Below, piece by piece: positions 1-13,000 of a DNA stretch of 64,000 nucleotides (positions within the stretch are counted from its first letter, which is position 1; the number at the start of each line of letters is the position of its first letter). This DNA is from Lycocorax pyrrhopterus obiensis. Lineage: Eukaryota > Chordata > Aves > Passeriformes > Paradisaeidae. Position numbers and translations under genes: made by a program. The notes beneath the pieces are model-generated. The model was not told where the DNA came from, did no database searches, and saw nothing but the letters and a program-made list of their open reading frames with translations. The stretch lies in the NCBI GenBank assembly GCA_014706295.1, contig JACSVZ010000004.1:1504638-1568637 (forward strand), written 5' to 3'.

Positions 1-3000
1 GCTGCCCCAGCCACCCTCCCTTTTGCACCCCCGTGTGCAGTAGCACCACTGCCACCGCCTGAGAAAACCCCTGGCTGATGTGCCTCAGGCATGGGGACAG
101 TGGGTCCTGGCTTACTCCTAGGACAGCCATTTCCTGAAACTCATCCACCTCTCACACAGCTCTCTGCTGCTTGAGGCAGCACAGGCAACATCCTCCAGCC
201 CCCACAAGCTCATCTGCCTCCTGCTCGGCAGCAGCAGGCAAACTTTTGGCTGCAGATTTCACCAGCAACCCCAAAGTGGAACTCTCCATTCTGAGACATT
301 TCCAGGCAGCCCTGCTGCTCCAGCACCTCTTGCCCTGTATGGTTCAGCACCACCCAGAGCTGATTTTAAACCCTGAAGAGCTGGTTTCCACCATGCCACA
401 AAGAGCCGTATAACAGCACCCTGAGAATCACCTCGTGTTTAGAGGAGGAGAGTTTTGTAATGAAAGAGGACAGAAGTACCTGGGATAGTCTAGTTAAAAA
501 TAACTTGGAGCAACCAAATTGCCAATGCTGTTTTTTATGAATCTCTGGTCTGCCACTGCTCCTGGCTGGTGGCAGGTGGGAGTCCCTGCAGCAGTCGGAG
601 TGTGGGGTGTGGGAGTGGACTCAGCAACTCTTGTGCCATGGCTGACAGTCCAAGGCACAGCTGTGCAAGCCAGGCTGGCAGGATGTGAGGCCAGGAGCAC
701 ACCAAGCTGGGCCTAGGGAGCAGGCTGGCTTCCCAAAGCATGGCAAGATAACAGCACAGTCCAGCCTTCCCTCCAAATTCATGACCATGAGACATCTGCG
801 CTTTGCTGCCTTTGTCCATCTGCTCCAAAACAAAGACCCACATCTCTGATGGCAAAAAACACGGCACAAACAGCTGCCCTTCACCCAAGAACCCAAAAAC
901 TAGCCAGGGAAGTGTGCAAACCCTGGCTTCTCCTGCTCTACAGCTGGGGGACTGTCAGTAAGGAGATGGGAACAAACACCTTCTGGCTGAAGGACAGCTT
1001 CCAAGAGGGCTGTGGTGAGGCAGAGCGTTTCTATTCTGAGCCACATCTCATAAGGTCTCCAGCACACGGCTGCTTTCCCAGACCTTGCTCTAACTTCTCT
1101 GGAATGATGGGAGGGGAGGGGCAGGCCATGGAGCCCACCTTCCTGGGGGGCTGCCTTTTGGCACCATGACAGTGGGCTTTCAGTTTCAAGGGGGGCACAT
1201 AAATATGCCAGAGTGCTGTGGGCCGTGCTGTCAGTCAGTTCAGTACACCTAATTCTGCAACATCAAATGTGTCAGGCTCTCCAGTGCTCATTTCCTAATT
1301 TATTCTCCCAGGCTGAGACAGTTGGTTTGTGCCTGTGTAGCTCCTCTGCAAGGCAGATTCAGAGACTATCCCAGCTGGGTAGTAAACCAGGATAACAGTG
1401 TGTTGCAGCAGAGGAATTAGCAAATGGAAAGGAGAGCAGAGCAAGGGGATGAGCATGGAGGAGAGCTGGCATGATCACGTCTGCAGTGATTTATTTTCAA
1501 TTTCACTTATGAAAACCTCCCTGGGCACAGATTGCCTTTCCCCACGTCATCTTTGCTATCACTCCACCTTGAGACTGGGTGATGTGGGCGTTTGATAGAC
1601 TACCTGGAAGCCCGGTTTATCTCCCTGGTGTTTCCCTGTGGCGTGATGAAACCTCTGCTTCAGAGAGCTGTGCCAGCCACACCAGGCAAAGCCCTTGCTG
1701 TCCCCAGGGCAGGCCTGCGTTGCAGTGCCCCAAAGAACAACTGCATCCCCACCTCTGAGGCGCATCTCAATTCCTCACAAGTGGAGAGTCTGCACACCAG
1801 CCAGCACAGGATCTCTTTGTGTGGGAAGCAAAATCAAGCAGGGAGTTTCCTCCTCTTGCACTGATAGAGACCACAAACATCGCCCTTGCAAGTGGCAAGC
1901 TGCCAATGACTCTCAAACGTGCTGTGGCCTGGACCATGCTCAAGAAAGCATCTCGTCACATTATTAGCATTATCAGTTATCAATCAGCTTTCTTCCTCTC
2001 CTGTGTTTTGGTCATCAAAGTGTTGAGGGCTGGTGCTGCTCCAAAGAACTGGATTCCTTCTGCAAGAGTTTTGCACCCATCTCTTCTCCCCAAATTGCTC
2101 GTGTCTTCCACATCCCCATGGGTTTTTGAGACCTAATCAGCCAGATCCAGGAGCACCTGCCATCCTGCATTTTGGACCCTGGACAGGACAAACTGCAGCA
2201 AAACTAAAAAAAGGGCACTGATTTCACAAGTCAAATGCTTCTTTGGAGCAATGGAAAAACACCTACTTCCCCTGTTAAACCAGGATTTGTACATCTGCCT
2301 TCAGCGTCTCGCACAAGGAATTATGGCTGCCTCATCGGCAGGATTTAGAGCTGCAGTCAGCTCAGAAAGATCACGAGGCTGTGTTTACTTTCTGACAGAT
2401 GTACGGGTTTATCACATCCTCTCCTTTGAATCCACATCCCCTCGAGTACATATACCCAAGGTGTCTTTGGGCAGAACTCCGAGAACGTGAGTGAGAGAAG
2501 ATCCTGCCTTTTTCCCGGGTTAGGCTCCCTGTCCAAGCACAGCAGGACTGATAGCACAAGGCAATGCTGGAGAACGTGTTTCCTCACTTGTGCATGTACC
2601 ATTTTGGGTCTAATTCACCCTGGCTGACAGCTACTAATTTGACAAGTACTTTAACCAGACATGTTTTTAGAGTGTTTCCCTTGCTCATGCGTGCTGGGCT
2701 ACGCAGTTGCACGCTGTGATTGTGCATCTAAAATTATGGGAGCTGATAAACTGAAGGCAGAAAAGGCAGTTAGAGCTCAAGCAAAAGCCTGCCAAGTTTC
2801 TAATAAAATTCAAAACACAGCAATATTTAAGAGCGTACACGAAGCCAGCGTTTGTCTGTGTTTCAGTCTGCCTTGAAATCCCCTGAGCAATCAACCCACA
2901 TGGAGGCAGCTTAAGGAATGGAAAAATCAGTCACTTCTATTTCTCATGTCTTTTTTAGTCTGCAAAGTACAATATGCAGTGGGAAAATAGGATCCAAACC

Positions 3001-4759
3001 ACTTACTCTGCAACAAAAGCAATTTTGGTTGTTTTCAACTTGAGAAAACCAATGATACCGCTTCCTAAGGCCTGCCCTGACAGAAGTCCATGGATGCCTG
3101 ACCAGTCACCTATCCTCCAATATGATGTTTCTTAAAAGAAACCCAAAGTCCCCAAATGATCCTTTAGTTCCATGGGCACTAAAGAAACTTGCTCACAAGT
3201 CTAAGTAACAAAAAAATCGATTCCTCCCACCATTACTACTGCAATTCTTAGCTATTTAGTGCCCCACTCCCAAGCACAGGTTTTTAATCACTCCTTCTTA
3301 AATATCCAGGAGGGAAGAGGCATTTGTGCTGCATCTGTGGTCATCTCTTACACACCAGGTTTGGGAGATCTCAACTGCCAAGGCTCCTGTTCTCCCCTAG
3401 TCCTGCAATGAAAACAGAAGAAACAGCTCTCTGCTGCCAAAAAGTGCCCTTCAGAGGCCTTATCCAGGCCTAGGTGGATAGCAGGAGAAATCCTTGTGAA
3501 AGCTTTCACTAGACAAGATGCCAGCGGCCCTGGGTTGCAGGTGATATTTCCTGAGCTCTGACGATGTGAAGTTGCACGCTGGTGTTCGGCACAACCCCTT
3601 AAAATCACCACCTTGTGCAATAAGATTGTTTTTCTAAATGTCATAGGTGACATTTCAGCTGCTTGTTTTACCAACTGGAATTGCAGCTCATGGGCAATGA
3701 GAAGTAGTGCCCTACAATGAGAAATACCTTTGTTTGTTAAAATTTTGGCTCTGAATTTCACATCTGAAGTACTAATTGCCCTTATGGTTGGAGCCTTTCC
3801 CGGTTTTCCTTTTGAATATAAGGGATCTCAGATCCTTAAACAAGGCAGCATGAATCACTACATTTGCGTGGAGGCCACTTGCAGCTCTGGCTTAAGGAAA
3901 AATTCTTTATTGCCTCTAAATGTCCACAATTCTCTTTAGAAGAATATTTACTATCAGACCTGCCCAAAAATGTCTTGCTAGAAGTTTTTTCCCCACCCAA
4001 AACTTATCTTGGAACTATTTTCTGAAAATGTCAAGCCTTCTCTATTCTTCAGACAAAATGTTTGAATACCACATTTCCCCTGACTAATTTTTACAGTATT
4101 ATTTTCAGTGTTCTTTTTAATTCCTACTATTATTATTGTTATTAAAATACCCAATTCCCTGCCATTACTTCACATCCTCACTGTTGCTGATTCCTACCCA
4201 TTTCTTTGACTTTCCTTACAGCATTTCATTGATTTTTCAAAACTGTCAAAAAATGGAGGGGAAGAACAACTGCTCTCTTACTTCTTTCTGCTAAACAGTT
4301 TTCTCAATTCTGAAATGCTGCAAGTTACCACAGCCATGGTTTTACTTCTCATTTGCCACATCACAGATTTCTTCCCATAAACTCAGGGAATTCTGGGAAA
4401 GACGGAGAGTAGAAAAAGAGACGTTTAAAGAAGAAAGTAAATAAAGAATTTCTTCCCCACCCCTACCAGGGCCTTGACAGTCACATATAGTCCTGTTTCA
4501 TAAGATTGAATAAGAGCCAGAAAACAAAGAAAAGGTGATGATTCTAGGGTTTGGGTTGGTTTAGGGATTTTTCCTGGATTAATCTAGCATTTTCTTATTT
4601 CAATGCTCTGAGGTTTTGTATTTTTTCAGTTAAATTTCATTTCTCCCTCTTCAACGAGGGACTGTGTAATTCAGACTACGTACTAACTTCTCCTATTTAA
4701 TATTTCACCAGCTCACCTGGCATTCGCCTCCAAAAATAGGGTTCAGCACCGATTATCTC
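1..4759 (-). other. SLC8A1 intron 2 (distal part in this window), no gene seen
   Basis: Single-copy-looking sequence downstream of exon 2. Short open frames occur on both strands, none with a recognisable domain. About 2.9-4.75 kb is AT-rich. The alternative exons A and B of NCX1 (105 nt each, encoding an acidic calcium-binding stretch) were looked for by eye on the minus strand and not recognised. Confidence 0.6.
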
Positions 4760-5160
4760 TGGTTATGGGAATAATTAACTCCGCGCAGGCAAACCCGCGT
4801 CGTGCGTCGCGTCCGAACACCGTTCCGTAATCCTTCGTGGAAAGAAAACTGCAAGACGCAGGTCACATCCCCTGCCCTGGCGTCTGCTCAGGATGCACCC
4901 CGAGGGCTCTGTCCTGGGGAAATGCTGTCTCCAAGGTCAATCCAGCCCTGGGAAGCCCAGGCACAGGCAGTTTCCTGGTTACAAGGTATTGGTCTTCCGC
5001 ACCAAGCGCCCGCTTCCCGCTGGTGAGATACAGAGCGCGAAAGCTCTGGGGCATTATCAGCCTAAGTCAACACGAACTATTAATAATCATTACTTCTGCA
5101 CTGCATATTGCCTGGCACCCTCAGCCAGATTTAGCTCTGCTTTCTGCATCACAGCCCTAC
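4760..5160. promoter_or_regulatory. CpG-dense patch in intron 2, candidate regulatory element
   Basis: Between about 4781 and 4840 there are roughly a dozen CpG dinucleotides, then scattered ones to about 5045, inside otherwise CpG-poor, AT-rich intron sequence. A GATTATC motif and homeobox-like TTAATAATCATTA lie on either side. CpG retention in an intron suggests an unmethylated, functional element such as an enhancer or internal promoter. No conservation data are available here, so this is inference. Confidence 0.3.
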
Positions 5161-8100
5161 ACATGGTCGTTACCACACAGTTTACAAACAATGCAATTAC
5201 TTGGGTGATTACTAAAGCTACAGATATGGCAGAAAGACCTTTTTTATCTCTTGAACCATCAGAAAACCTACAGGCTAAAAAAAAAAACAAACCAACAAAA
5301 AAACCCCCCAAAACCAAACCCAACAATAAAGTGATTGTTACAGGGATTAAATGATTTTTTCCTCCCATACTTGCTTGAGTGTTTGCCTTTTTCCTGGTTA
5401 CTGGTTATTATGGATTACTGCCCTAATCATGCTGGCAGCAGCACTGCCAGGCCCTGTTTTTTGTGGAGAGAAGGGGAGCAGAGGAGTGTGAGTAGGTGGG
5501 TGCTGCTGAGCTGGGGAAAAGCAATTCAGGGCAAGACAGCTGAGATGGACCAAAGTGACCAGCTCAGACAGGGACAGAGGGAATCACTGCCCCATAACTG
5601 CCAAGTTTCAGCTATTTTCAGAGCATAACTAAGATTTTCTGCTTTTAATTCTGAATCATAACTCTTAGAGTCCTTTAAACTGTCAGAATTAAGAGAAGTA
5701 AAAAGAAAACCTGGAATAAGGACAAAGCAAACAGAAATTAACATTCAGAGAACATTCCTGATACTTCTCAATGTTTATAAATGCTAAAATCTTAAGCTTT
5801 TCTACTTCCACTATCTGTCACAGACAGCAAATCCTGGCTCTGCAGGGCAACACCACGGACCCACACTGTTCTGGACAATGATATCATGCTCCTGCTGTCC
5901 AGTATCCTGTCCATCCAGCCTGACAGAGATGTGCCCTTGTTTGGCCCATCACATCAATGCTCTTACATTTTTGGAAATCCCTATGTCTCCCAGGTACACG
6001 GATCAGGACCTCCAAGCCATGAGCAGCTGCCCTTATAATGCACATTAAGGGACACAGACTAACTAGGAGGCAGGTGCCAAGGAATATGAAAGACCTTGAG
6101 GAATTATTTTTTTAAAAAAAAGCTATGTCCCAAACCCATGAAGTTCTATTCTAGGTTTGAAATGCAGTGTGTAGAGCTGGAGCCAGCCTTTCAGCTCAGC
6201 AAATGCTAAAGCACGTCAGAAACCCTGGGAAGGTCTGCTGGTTTCCCTCAGGAGACACTTGACTGAAGCCAGCAAGGGGAGGCTCTGAATAGGACACAGC
6301 TGCTGGTTTTCTCCTCCCAGCGGACTCAAGTCCCACCTGCAGGTTGCTGAATTTCTCAGAGCTCGCCCCAAAGCCCCCGGGCTGGCAGGGGAGTTGCTGC
6401 AATGCCGCAGGCTGCTCCCAGAGCCCTGTGCCTTAATTTCCCATCTGCAAGGGCAAGATTTATGGGGGAGTTAGGTTTGTACAAAGTCTACAAAGTCCTG
6501 TGAGTGGGATGGTGCTGGCATGGCCCTGGATGTGGAAATGCTGCTCCATCAGCTGAAGGAATAAGCTACTGTGGGTGCTAGGAGAGAGCGAGTAGAGAGA
6601 GGTGATGCAGGCAAACTGGAGATGCTGGATGCCACACACAGCAGGGCAAAGATTTCCCCCACTGGCCTCAGACACCTATTTTTAAACTATTGCATATGTT
6701 TCCTTTCATTACCAGTCATACTCATTTGCTTTGAAAGGAGGTTACAAATAAGGAGAAAGTCCCTCGTTAATTGACTGGGTGATTTATTGCATCCTCCCTC
6801 TCTTAGCAGCCACACAGGCTTAAGAGCTGCGTGAGGAATAGCTGCTCAGCTTTTGTTTGGAAATGAGCTGGGTGAAGACTAATGTGGAGGAGATGGGAAT
6901 AACCCCAGTCACTGGCTGCCTGTTTTTCAGCTACAGAGAGCTCTTCAGTGGCAGGGCGGGGGGGGTCCCCAAAAAGGAGGTCCTCCCTGCACTGTGCTGG
7001 TCACAGGTCAAAATCTGTCCACCACTCTGTCTGGTGTGTATCCTGGAGCACGAAAATTTGCCCTCCCTTGGCACTTCTGAAAGATGTAAATACAGACAGG
7101 ATAAGTGGACTGAGATTTTCTAAAATCTCATTTACAGGCACGTTTTCAATGTACAGAAGTACCCTTGCACTCTGCTAACCCAGAGGGCAACTCGTGCTGT
7201 CCTTAAAGTCAGTCCCAGCAACTGAGTTAGCAAACGGGTTTCAGGATGCTTTCAGCAAGGCCAGAAAGTACCACTGAGAATTGGGCTTCCCTGGGTAATG
7301 AGAGAGGGGGAGGAAAAAGATAAAAAAGCCTAAAGGAAAAGGAAAAAGAGTATAAGGAGTAACGTAATGGAAGGGAGAAGGGAATAAAGAAGAGAAAGTG
7401 TAAACAAAGTTTAAAACAAGCTTCAAAAGCCATCAAGGAAACAGAAAATAAAATGAACCCCTGATCTCTAACAAGGTGTTCAGATGTCTTGATTCTGGGT
7501 ATGAACAGAAGATCTTGGACAGGCAGACCAGAGCTATTTGGAGCAGCTTGCTGGCTTTCCCTGGAGTTTAATAATAGCAACTGTATTTATACGACTAAAA
7601 TGTTTTTGTTAAAAGGCTAAGTACTGGTATGTCATGCTAGTCACTTTAATTTAAAATAAATTCGAAAAGTTCTCACTGGAAAGGCTTGCAGCTAACTATA
7701 AATATATGCAATATGCTGATGGATTTTTTTTAAAGCAAATTTATTCTTCTTCAGAGGCACTAAATTGCACAACTGTGCAGCATTTCTGTGGCACAAATTT
7801 TCAGAGGCCCCGGGAGTCAGGATTTCTAACTGATGTGGCCGCATTTTTATTTTTTTTAGCCATTCTGCAGGTAGTGGCAGCTCTGGCTGGTATGATGTGG
7901 GTTTTTGATCCATGAAGAGATTCAAAAAGATAGGGGGGAGAGAGAGATGAAGGGAAAAAACAAAAAAGGAGGAGTCCTGGGCAGGGTGACAGCACTTCTC
8001 CTCCCTGTTACTCTGAGCACTTGGATGACAAACTGGTCAGTCAACTATGAGTCTGAAAGAACTTACCCAGGCTCCTGTCCCAGGGCTTCTCCAGATGAGC

Positions 8101-9920
8101 AGTGATGGCCCCAAATGCCCACTCATTACTTTTCCCTAAGAATGGAAACCACAGAAGGTTTCTCCCAGGAATGTCCAACCTGTGCCCTGCACCAGCAGCA
8201 CTCAGGGGAAGATGTTCCTTCATGAAACAAGGACAGCTGGATGATGAGCTGGCTGGCACTTCCCTCCCTTCCTTCCACTGGGAACTCGTTGCTGGTGGCC
8301 AGCAGAAAGCAGAGCCCATGTGAATCCTTTGGCTCCCGCAAAGTGAAGAGTGCCCAGTCCCATCTCCCATGCCCTGTGTGGCCACAGCAGCAGATTGCCC
8401 TTTCCACTGACCCCTTCCATCTCCTTCGCAAGCCTCAGGATGCATTTCAACCCCCAGCTTCTGTAAACTGGCCCAGCCCTGGTCACTCCAGCAGTGCCTT
8501 GGTCAGCAGCACCCTGCCAGCAAGGAGAAAGCAACCAGCTAGGGTCAAGACTGCAAAAGCAGTGCTGCTGAGTCCCTCACCCAGGACTCCAGCCCCCAGT
8601 GAGCTCTCTGGTACATGGTGCAGCTCCATCCCACCAGGGCAGCCGGAGGACACGCTCCATTCACCGGCCTCCACCAGGAGCGGGGTTTTCATTGCAGTTG
8701 TGTAAAGGATAATTATGGTGAATTCCTTAGAAGGGACTGAAGTCAGCCTGCTACCAGATAGCAGGAAATATTTATAACAATCACTTCCAACTGCAGCCTT
8801 TCATCTGAAATCTAAACAGAAAGCTGAAATCCCAGGCCTGTAAGTTGATACCTTGGCTATATATGGTCAAAGAACTCCATGGGGGAGAAAAAGATGCTAA
8901 GTCCCCAGCACTCCTCATACACACGGCTCCAAGAAGACCCATTAACCTCTGTAAAATTAGCAAGCCCGTGTCGTCAATTAGCTTTGAAGTATGATTGTCA
9001 CGCTGTTGCATTAAAGAGCTCTGCTCTCCCAGGGATGTCTCAGCATGTCACACTCACAGCCACGTGTTGTACGGCAGGGCGCAGCATTCTCTAAACGCTC
9101 AGAGACGTCCCCCAGCCTCGTGTGCCTGTGACAGCAGCTGGGAATTATAAAGCCCTGTTAACTATTGCAAAGTTATGGGGTGGCCCCCTGCACTCCCACA
9201 GGAAAGCACTGCCAGGCAGAGGCAGGGCATTTTTGTGCCGGAGCTCGCAGTCTTCTGATTCTTGGATTATGATTTCTCAGAGCAGAGCTCCAGCAGCACC
9301 CAGCAACCAGAAACAACCACCTTTAGCTCCTCCCAGGGCTTGATTTATAGGGCTTGTGCCTGCCCTTCAGCCACAGCTGTTTGTAGGAGGTTAATGAGTA
9401 CTTTAGGTTGAGGTGGTCTTAATTAATAATTGGATCCTGGTGTGGATCCTGGTCTTGAGTGAGAGTTTGGCTAATGCATACCAACAGGGTTTAAATACAT
9501 TATACAACACATTTTTACAAGACAGTCACTGGTCAACAGAGGAACGGTGTTTTCTGGTATTCGGGCTGGCAAAAATGAGAGCGAAACAAACTCCTGCATG
9601 AAAATGGACCTAGAAAATCACAAGGCATTGAAACGCATTGCTTCAGACTCTACTAGTGACTACGACTTACCCTTTTGGAAGGAGTTCTTCTGACAGCAAA
9701 AGTCCACATTTAACACTAAGTTTTTTTTTTAAGAACTCCCACCACAGGTCCTTCTGCAGCAGCAGGAAACGAACTGCAGAGCTTTGCTCACAGAGATGCT
9801 TCCGCACTGTGTCCCCCCTAGTGCAGAGCACAAGGTCCTTCCTCACAGCCTGGAGCCTGGCTGGCGTCGAGGCACTTCCCTGTTGCCCTCCTCTGCTTTT
9901 ACCTCAGCATTTGCTGACAG
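5161..9920 (-). other. SLC8A1 intron 2 sequence, no gene seen
   Basis: No exon, RNA gene or recognisable transposon was identified. There is an A/C-rich run at about 5278-5325 and a purine-rich stretch at about 7300-7450. The open frames here are short and unrelated to known families. Confidence 0.55.
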
Positions 9921-10098
9921 GAACAGGTTGCCCAGAGAAGCTGTGGCTGCCCCATCCCTGGAAGCGTTCAATGGCAGGTTGGATGGGGCTCTGAGCAACC
10001 TGGTCTAGTGGAAGGTGCCCCTGCCCACGGCAGGAGGGTAGGAGTGAGGTGATCTTTAAGGTCCCTTCCAAAGTAAACCATTCTATGATTCTATGATG
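9921..10098 (+). mobile_element. CR1 LINE, 5'-truncated 3' end fragment
   Basis: The sequence follows the end of CR1 ORF2 and the 3' UTR: GAACAGGTTGCCCAGAGAAG, then the GGTTGGATGGGGCT block, GATCTTTAAGGTCCCTTCCA, and the terminal ATTCTATG repeats that end CR1 elements. It is in + orientation, opposite to the host gene. Bases before about 9921 do not follow the consensus, as expected for the severe 5' truncation typical of CR1. It is non-coding and not mobile. Confidence 0.92.
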
Positions 10099-13000
10099 TA
10101 TGTTCAAAACTAGACAGGCCTGAAAAACAGCATTGCAGGCTTTTCTTACAGGGGGGAAGAACAGGTTCATGGCCCTGTGATATTAAAAGCTTTCTTTCAC
10201 CGAGACACTGCTGTTCACCACAGAGATGGCATCGTGCTCAAAAGCAGGGAGCTGGCATTCCTGCTCTCAGCCTGCTGCATGTGGGCTTCTAACAGCTCAC
10301 CCATAATGTTAATCTCAAACCAGTCAAGTGAGTTTGCCAACATATATAAGCCTTGAGATGGAGCTCACAGTGCTTGGTCCTCATCAAGACATCAGCCTCT
10401 GCACAGGACATCTCATAGAGCATTCTGACAGGCATGTGCCTCTGGGGCAGCCTTTCCTTTTCATTGCAGTTGAATGCCTTCCCTGTGTTTGCAACTGAAT
10501 TTCAAGAAAACAGCAGTGAACGTCTCAATTACAAAAACCAGAGATTATATCCGAAAAGTCACGTTTCCTTTTGTGAGATCTAACATACTGTCTCAACCTG
10601 CTTATTGTTATTAAGCAAAAAGCAGCAAATTCATTTCTGCATATGTCCCTGCCATATGGGGAGTCAAAACCATGAGAACCACTTCTATTTCAATACAAGC
10701 CCTTCTTTGTCTCTCTTTCTGTAACTCATGCTGTATCTCACAGGGCATGAGCATTAAACCACCAACCAACCAAATTTTGGTCCCTCTCAGTGCCAAAGCA
10801 GCAGCAACACCAGCCAGCTGTGACACAGCAAATGGTGAGAGTTCCCAGGGTGGAAACAACCCCTGGACACAGCAAACCTCTTTGCAGTGGTGGCAAAAAA
10901 GGATATACAGGCTTATAGTTCAAAACAGAACCCCCCCAACAGGGGGGTTTTGCTGGTAGTTATTATTTGTGCTAGTTGTTATTGTGTGGGCTGCATCAGA
11001 GGGCACTCTTGGGCTTATTTAGCCAGTGCTGGTGCATTCCCAGCAGGAGCTCATCCCGCAGGCAGCACCAGGCTGGGCCCACATGCACCAGCGCACATCC
11101 TACTGCAGCCTGGGGCACGTGCCCAGAGGGCACCGGGGCATCCTGATTTATATCCCAGTAAAACACAGCTCATTTATTCATTTTTGACATCTGAGGACTC
11201 AGCCTGACGGGCACCAGTCCTCTCTGCAGGGAGCCTGCAAGGCCAAACGAGGAGCAGCATTTCACCTGTGTAGGTACTCACAGCACATCTTAAGGCAGGA
11301 TGACCCAGGATGGTCTGAGGCAGGGCACAAGCCTCCTAACCCTGAGATCATGACACAGAAGATGAGCAGAGGAAACCGGAATGGCAGGACAGAGGGAAGG
11401 CTCAGGTTGAAACAGAGGCACTGTGATGAAAGACAAGAGGTCTCTGTGGGAAGAAGGGGTTTTCCAGCTGCAGAGGAGGATTAGGTGTAGTGAGGAGAGA
11501 CCTTGATGCCTGCTGCTTTATGTGAGAGCCTCTTTGCTGCTGACCCTCATTCCACGTGCCTCGGAAGCCGGGCTACCTCTGTCCCCCCGCGCACACTGCT
11601 CCCTGCCTTGCGTGCCACAGCCGAACACGCGGTGCTCCAAACGCTGCACAGGGAACGGGGAAGGACAAATCTGAAAAGAAAGGCACATCTGCCAGATATG
11701 CCCAAGCACAGGGCTGGAAAGGAAAAGGAGCTGCCCCCAAAAGAGCACAGTGATATTTGCATGCAGGCTCACCCTCCCCAGCTGCAGGAGCAGCCGTCTC
11801 CACTCTTTCGTGTGAATCTGCAGCATCCTCGGTAGAAATCTGTTACAAATATTTGTTGGAACTTCTCTCGACAATCTCAACACATATAACCCAGGGGTTT
11901 AGCTACTGGGGAAAGCTCTTCAGGTTTATCTGCAGTCTTTTATACTCCTCTAGACTTCAAAGATGCACTGCCTTTGCAGCTGGGATTTTTGAGATTTGAA
12001 AAGAGCTCCTCTGCCGAAAGAGCAGCCGTAGAGGCTCCCAACAGGAGCAGTGGCCAGGGGATTAGCCCTCCTGCTCCAAGGCATTTTCAGCCCCCGTTGT
12101 GGCTCAGCTGGCTTCCCTCTACCAGGCTGCAGCCACCCTTACAGCTCCTCTGGCAGAAAGATGAATTATCCTCCCTTCACCTGGCAGGAGCTGCTCCCGA
12201 GGCCTCAGTGCCCACATCTCCAAGGCAAAGGCACACCGGCCTCGTGTACCCTGCCAATAGATTCTCCTTCCTCCACTTGGCGGCCTATTAACAAGATAAT
12301 GAGAAGAAAGAAGTACAAGCCTGAAAAAAGCATCTCTGATGGGAGCATTTCAAAAGGCAGCCAGTTTCCAGAAGGCAAGAACTATTCTCCACATCAATTA
12401 TCTACAGAGATGCAAGAAACTGGATGACAATGAGAAATTAGATAATAAAAGCTCTGATTTAACTCATTAAGTTATGGCTCCAGGTATGTGTAGTCCCAGT
12501 GCATGCCGAATTTTATTTATGCCTGCATTGCAACCACCTCTGGAGAGCACTGCTACAAGGCACAGAGCGACTGAGGAAGAAATTGAAAGTAATTTTGTTC
12601 TGCAGCTCAAGAAATGTGAGCCATTTCCACTGTCACAGCATGCAAGCGAACATCCACCTCCCTCTCAATGGAACCTGGAGCAATGTGACTGCACCCCCAC
12701 AGCAGGACGATGGCCCGGGGCCCTCCCAGCATTGTAAATCTCTGCAGGTCACTCATCGTTAGTGTTGCAATGCAGGTTTCTGTCATCAGGGCTGAAGTAG
12801 GCAAAAGTGACATTTTATTTTGTACCAGGTGTTTTCTGTAAAATAAGAGCCAACGACACCTCTAAATCTATATGGTTTCTCCTCCTCCAGCTTTTTTAAT
12901 GAAAAGCAGGTATGCTTCTGTGGAGTTTCCAATTTTCCTCACTTTCACTGAGAGGAGAAAATGCAGCAAGGTACTTGCGGGGGAAATCCTCACTCAAACA

